In this document: positions 7,854 through 9,675 of the stretch, piece by piece
How the letters are laid out: each line of letters opens with the position of its first letter
Position numbering within the stretch: the first letter of the stretch is position 1
Origin: an uncultured Bacteroidota bacterium
Lineage (GTDB): Bacteria; Bacteroidota; Bacteroidia; 2-12-FULL-35-15
Reading direction: 5' to 3'
DNA: 9,675 nt
Assembly: GCA_903881065.1 (NCBI GenBank)
Contig: CAIRRW010000102.1
Location: 1-9,675, forward strand
The notes under the pieces: model-generated
The model's database searches: none
What the model saw: only the letters and a program-made list of their open reading frames with translations
Told to the model about the DNA's origin: nothing
Translations under genes and position numbers: made by a program

Positions 7854-7885
7854 CAGCTATTAATTCACGAATATAATCAGACAAA

Positions 7886-9136
7886 ATGAAAAAGGAAAAA
7901 ACAGATGTATTGGTAATCGGCGCAGGTCCGGCAGGAACAATTGCAGCCTCATTAATAAATAAACAAGGATTTAAAGTAAGAATTGTGGAGAAAGAGAAAT
8001 TTCCACGATTTGTAATCGGAGAAAGTTTATTACCCCGTGTAATGGATCATTTGGATGAAGCAGGATTTCTGGAAGCTGTAAAGAATGCTGGTTTTCAGGA
8101 AAAGTTCGGAGCTAAATTTGTTCGTGGTGAGGAAGTTTGTGATTTTAATTTCGAACAGCAGTTTAGTAGTGGATGGAAGTGGACATGGCAAGTACCGCGT
8201 GGTGAATTTGATTTGATTCTTGCAACTGAAGTTCAAAAGATGGGAGTGCCTGTTGATTTTGAAACTGCTGTTACTGATATAAAATTCAATGGTACTGATT
8301 CCACCACAACTGTTGTTGATAAACATGGAAATGAAACTCAAATAGAAGCCAAGTTTATTGTTGATGCAAGCGGTTATGGGCGTGTTATACCTCGTATGTT
8401 CGGTTTGGATGAACCTTCAAAATTAGGTAACAGAAAAACTCACTTCACTCATTTTAAAGACTTGAAACGCCCTGCCGGTATTGATGGAAACCGTATTACC
8501 GTGGTTGTTCATCAGCAACAAACATGGATATGGATAATTCCTTTTTCAAACGGACTTACTTCAGTAGGGTTTGTTTCCAGCCCCGAATTTTTTAAAGACC
8601 ATCCTGAAAATCCGGTAGAAAGAATGAAATCCATTATTGCTACTGATATACATACTGCTGAAAGATTTAAAGATGCAGAAATGATGTTCGAACCTAAAAC
8701 AATTGAAGGATATTCTATTTCAACCAAAACACTTTATGGTGATGGCTTTGCATTGGTAGGCAATGCTACGGAATTTTTAGATCCTGTATTTTCTTCGGGT
8801 GTTACCTTCGCGATGGAGTCGGGCAATAGAGCAGCTAAACTTACCTGTGAGTTTCTGAAAGGTAATAATCCTGACTGGCAAAAAGACTATACCGAATATA
8901 TGATGCAAGGTATAAATACGTTCCGCACGTATGTTAATGGCTGGTATTCGGGTGATTTACACGAAATTTTCTTTGCCGAAGAACCGGAAGAATCTGTAAA
9001 GAGTAAAATCTGTTCGGTATTGGCTGGTTATGTTTGGGATATGGAAAATCCGTATGTAAAGAAACATGAACGCGCTGTGAAGGCATTGGCTGATATGCTA
9101 AAATCAAAGAAGAATAAGGATACTGTTTCGTCTTAA
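7886..9136 (+). CDS. FAD-dependent halogenase-like oxidoreductase (tryptophan halogenase / geranylgeranyl reductase superfamily)
   Basis: A 416-residue soluble flavoprotein. FAD-binding features are GAGPAG (12-17) with ribose-binding E35, VDASG (159-163), and GDGFALVGNA (285-294). Halogenase-type features are GESLLP (45-50), a lysine in FQEKFGAKF (K73) where flavin halogenases carry their active-site lysine, WIWIIP (214-219, an exact WxWxIP match) and FLDPVFSSG (297-305), close to the FxxPxxSxG motif. Known relatives use FADH2, O2 and halide to chlorinate or brominate aromatic substrates. Many family members in Bacteroidota are uncharacterised oxidoreductases, so the substrate and even halogenation remain inference. 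The ATG sits directly before the Rossmann strand (TDVLVIGAG), with no Shine-Dalgarno. It is divergent from the peptidase block, ends at a strong terminator, and has no flavin reductase, carrier protein or pigment genes beside it here. Confidence 0.87.
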   Translation: MKKEKTDVLVIGAGPAGTIAASLINKQGFKVRIVEKEKFPRFVIGESLLPRVMDHLDEAGFLEAVKNAGFQEKFGAKFVRGEEVCDFNFEQQFSSGWKWTWQVPRGEFDLILATEVQKMGVPVDFETAVTDIKFNGTDSTTTVVDKHGNETQIEAKFIVDASGYGRVIPRMFGLDEPSKLGNRKTHFTHFKDLKRPAGIDGNRITVVVHQQQTWIWIIPFSNGLTSVGFVSSPEFFKDHPENPVERMKSIIATDIHTAERFKDAEMMFEPKTIEGYSISTKTLYGDGFALVGNATEFLDPVFSSGVTFAMESGNRAAKLTCEFLKGNNPDWQKDYTEYMMQGINTFRTYVNGWYSGDLHEIFFAEEPEESVKSKICSVLAGYVWDMENPYVKKHERAVKALADMLKSKKNKDTVSS

Positions 9137-9186
9137 TAAATTTGATTTCTGGTTCTCTTTCAGACTAATCTAGGTATATTAAATTC

Positions 9187-9232
9187 AAAAACCAGTCCCG
9201 TTTCGGCTTTCACCAAAACGGGACTGGTTTTT
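9187..9232. terminator. Strong bidirectional terminator hairpin
   Basis: A perfect 17-bp stem pairs 9187-9203 with 9216-9232 around a 12-nt loop (9204-9215). The core ACCAGTCCCG is GC-rich, and the stem ends in five A-T pairs, so each strand has a GC stem followed by a T run (TTTTT on either side). It begins 50 nt after the halogenase-like gene's stop. On the other strand it could also end the transcript of the minus-strand gene that enters from the right, with the repeat array in between. This is the clearest terminator in the window. Confidence 0.92.
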
Positions 9233-9247
9233 AGTATTCATTAGTAA

Positions 9248-9279
9248 TTAACCCTATTAGCAGGGCTTTTGAGGGTTAA
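9248..9279. repeat. Short perfect inverted repeat
   Basis: TTAACCCT (9248-9255) and AGGGTTAA (9272-9279) are perfect 8-bp arms around a 16-nt loop. No T run follows on either strand, so it is not a typical terminator. It lies between the terminator hairpin and the 21-bp array; its role is unknown. Confidence 0.5.
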
Positions 9280-9297
9280 AAACCGCTACGGAGACCA

Positions 9298-9490
9298 AAT
9301 AAGGTCTAAAGCTCGAGCGTAAGACCATAAAGCTCGAGCGTAAGACCATAAAGCTCAAGCGTAAGACCATAACACTCGGGTGTAAGACCATAAAGCTCGA
9401 GCGTAAGACCATAACACTCGAGCGTAAGACCATAACGCTCGAGTGTAAGACCATAACGCTCGAGTGGAAGACCTTATTGCTCGAGCGTTA
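9298..9490. repeat. Tandem array of nine palindromic cores at a 21-bp period, with inverted-repeat edges
   Basis: Nine 8-bp cores start at 9311, 9332, 9353, 9374, 9395, 9416, 9437, 9458 and 9479, exactly 21 bp apart. The commonest form is GCTCGAGC; variants are GCTCAAGC (9353), ACTCGGGT (9374), ACTCGAGC (9416) and GCTCGAGT (9437, 9458). Between cores the 10-mer AAGACCATAA is identical in seven consecutive units (from 9321 to 9447). At the right edge it becomes AAGACCTTAT (9468). At the left edge it is replaced by an inverted form, so AATAAGGTCT (9298-9307) and AGACCTTATT (9469-9478) make a 10-bp inverted repeat across the array. The array lies between convergent genes, 12 nt from the stop of the right-hand gene. 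Coding is unlikely. It could be a minisatellite, a protein-binding array (21 bp is two helical turns) or a structured 3' UTR. Confidence 0.95.
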
Positions 9491-9502
9491 GGCATTTTTG
9501 CG

Positions 9503-9675
9503 TTATTTAGCAGCAACTTCTATTGTCTGGCTCATCTCCTGAAGCTCATCTTTTATGCTCAATTGAGTTCGGAAATAAACAATTGTACCTCTTTTATATC
9601 CGCCTAAAATAGTGGAAGCATTATTGGTAGCAGCTACCATTGAAAAGGTAATGTTATCCAACGAATGAAACCAGA
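9503..9675 (-). CDS. 3' end of an unidentified minus-strand gene (partial, runs off the right edge)
   Basis: An open frame enters from the right edge and ends at TAA (9505-9503), giving 56 complete codons. The peptide starts WFHSLDNITFSMVAATNNAS, continues through ILGGYKRGTIVYFRTQLS, and ends in a charged amphipathic helix, IKDELQEMSQTIEVAAK. Balanced composition and a mix of strand-like and helical parts make it look genuinely coded, but I do not recognise the family. The gene converges on the halogenase-like gene, and the tandem array begins 12 nt past its stop, so the array probably lies in its 3' untranslated region. The nearest strong transcript end on this strand is the symmetric hairpin at 9187-9232. 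Confidence 0.6.
   Translation of the reverse strand, partial: WFHSLDNITFSMVAATNNASTILGGYKRGTIVYFRTQLSIKDELQEMSQTIEVAAK

Noticed and set aside
9257..9454. 65-codon minus-strand frame with MVLRSSF-type repeats
   Set aside because: The open frame follows from a 21-bp repeat unit with no stop codons on that strand. Each unit supplies an ATG, there is no promoter or start context, and variation between units is mostly non-synonymous.
9298..9490. CRISPR array
   Set aside because: The period is only 21 bp, the intervening sequence is identical rather than unique, and no cas gene is present. It is a plain tandem repeat with palindromic cores.
9303..9490. + strand repeat peptide of the type KTIKLER across the array
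   Set aside because: The frame is open but has no ATG, begins just after a stop at 9300-9302, and lies downstream of a strong terminator, so expression is unlikely.

Overview
This AT-rich window most likely comes from a member of the Bacteroidota. The evidence is one TAnnTTTG-type -7 promoter element (ahead of guaB), A/T-rich gene starts without Shine-Dalgarno sequences, a multi-repeat DUF349 protein, and a secreted M1 peptidase of the kind common in that phylum. No tRNA, rRNA, insertion sequence or CRISPR array is visible. Gene functions were read by eye from motifs; no database search was possible.

Layout. Positions 1-117 hold the 3' end of an unidentified + strand gene. A weak hairpin and a good -7 element follow, then guaB (IMP dehydrogenase, 246-1715, +), which ends against an AT-rich inverted repeat at 1749-1781. 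Three minus-strand genes converge on guaB. In transcription order they are a 1067-residue secreted M1 metallopeptidase that appears to continue into an Omp85-like outer-membrane barrel (7692-4489), a secreted TPR protein resembling the eukaryotic regulator-of-microtubule-dynamics (RMDN) family (4448-3687), and a cytoplasmic DUF349 repeat protein (3638-1782). The gaps of 40 and 48 nt would allow co-transcription. A 193-bp divergent intergenic region (7693-7885) separates this block from a + strand FAD-dependent halogenase-like oxidoreductase (7886-9136), which ends at a strong, symmetric 17-bp terminator hairpin (9187-9232).

The right end (9241-9502) has no convincing gene. It carries a short inverted repeat and then a tandem array of nine palindromic XhoI-like cores (GCTCGAGC and variants) spaced exactly 21 bp apart. 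A 10-bp inverted repeat lies at the two edges of the array. The array starts 12 nt beyond the stop codon of a truncated minus-strand gene (9503-9675), so it probably forms that gene's 3' untranslated region or a DNA-level binding array.

Functionally, guaB is housekeeping (guanine nucleotide synthesis). The peptidase and RMDN-like genes both encode exported proteins and may act together in the periplasm or outer membrane. The halogenase-like gene stands alone, with no biosynthetic partners in view. The least explained items are the peptidase-barrel fusion, the bacterial RMDN-like protein and the 21-bp array.
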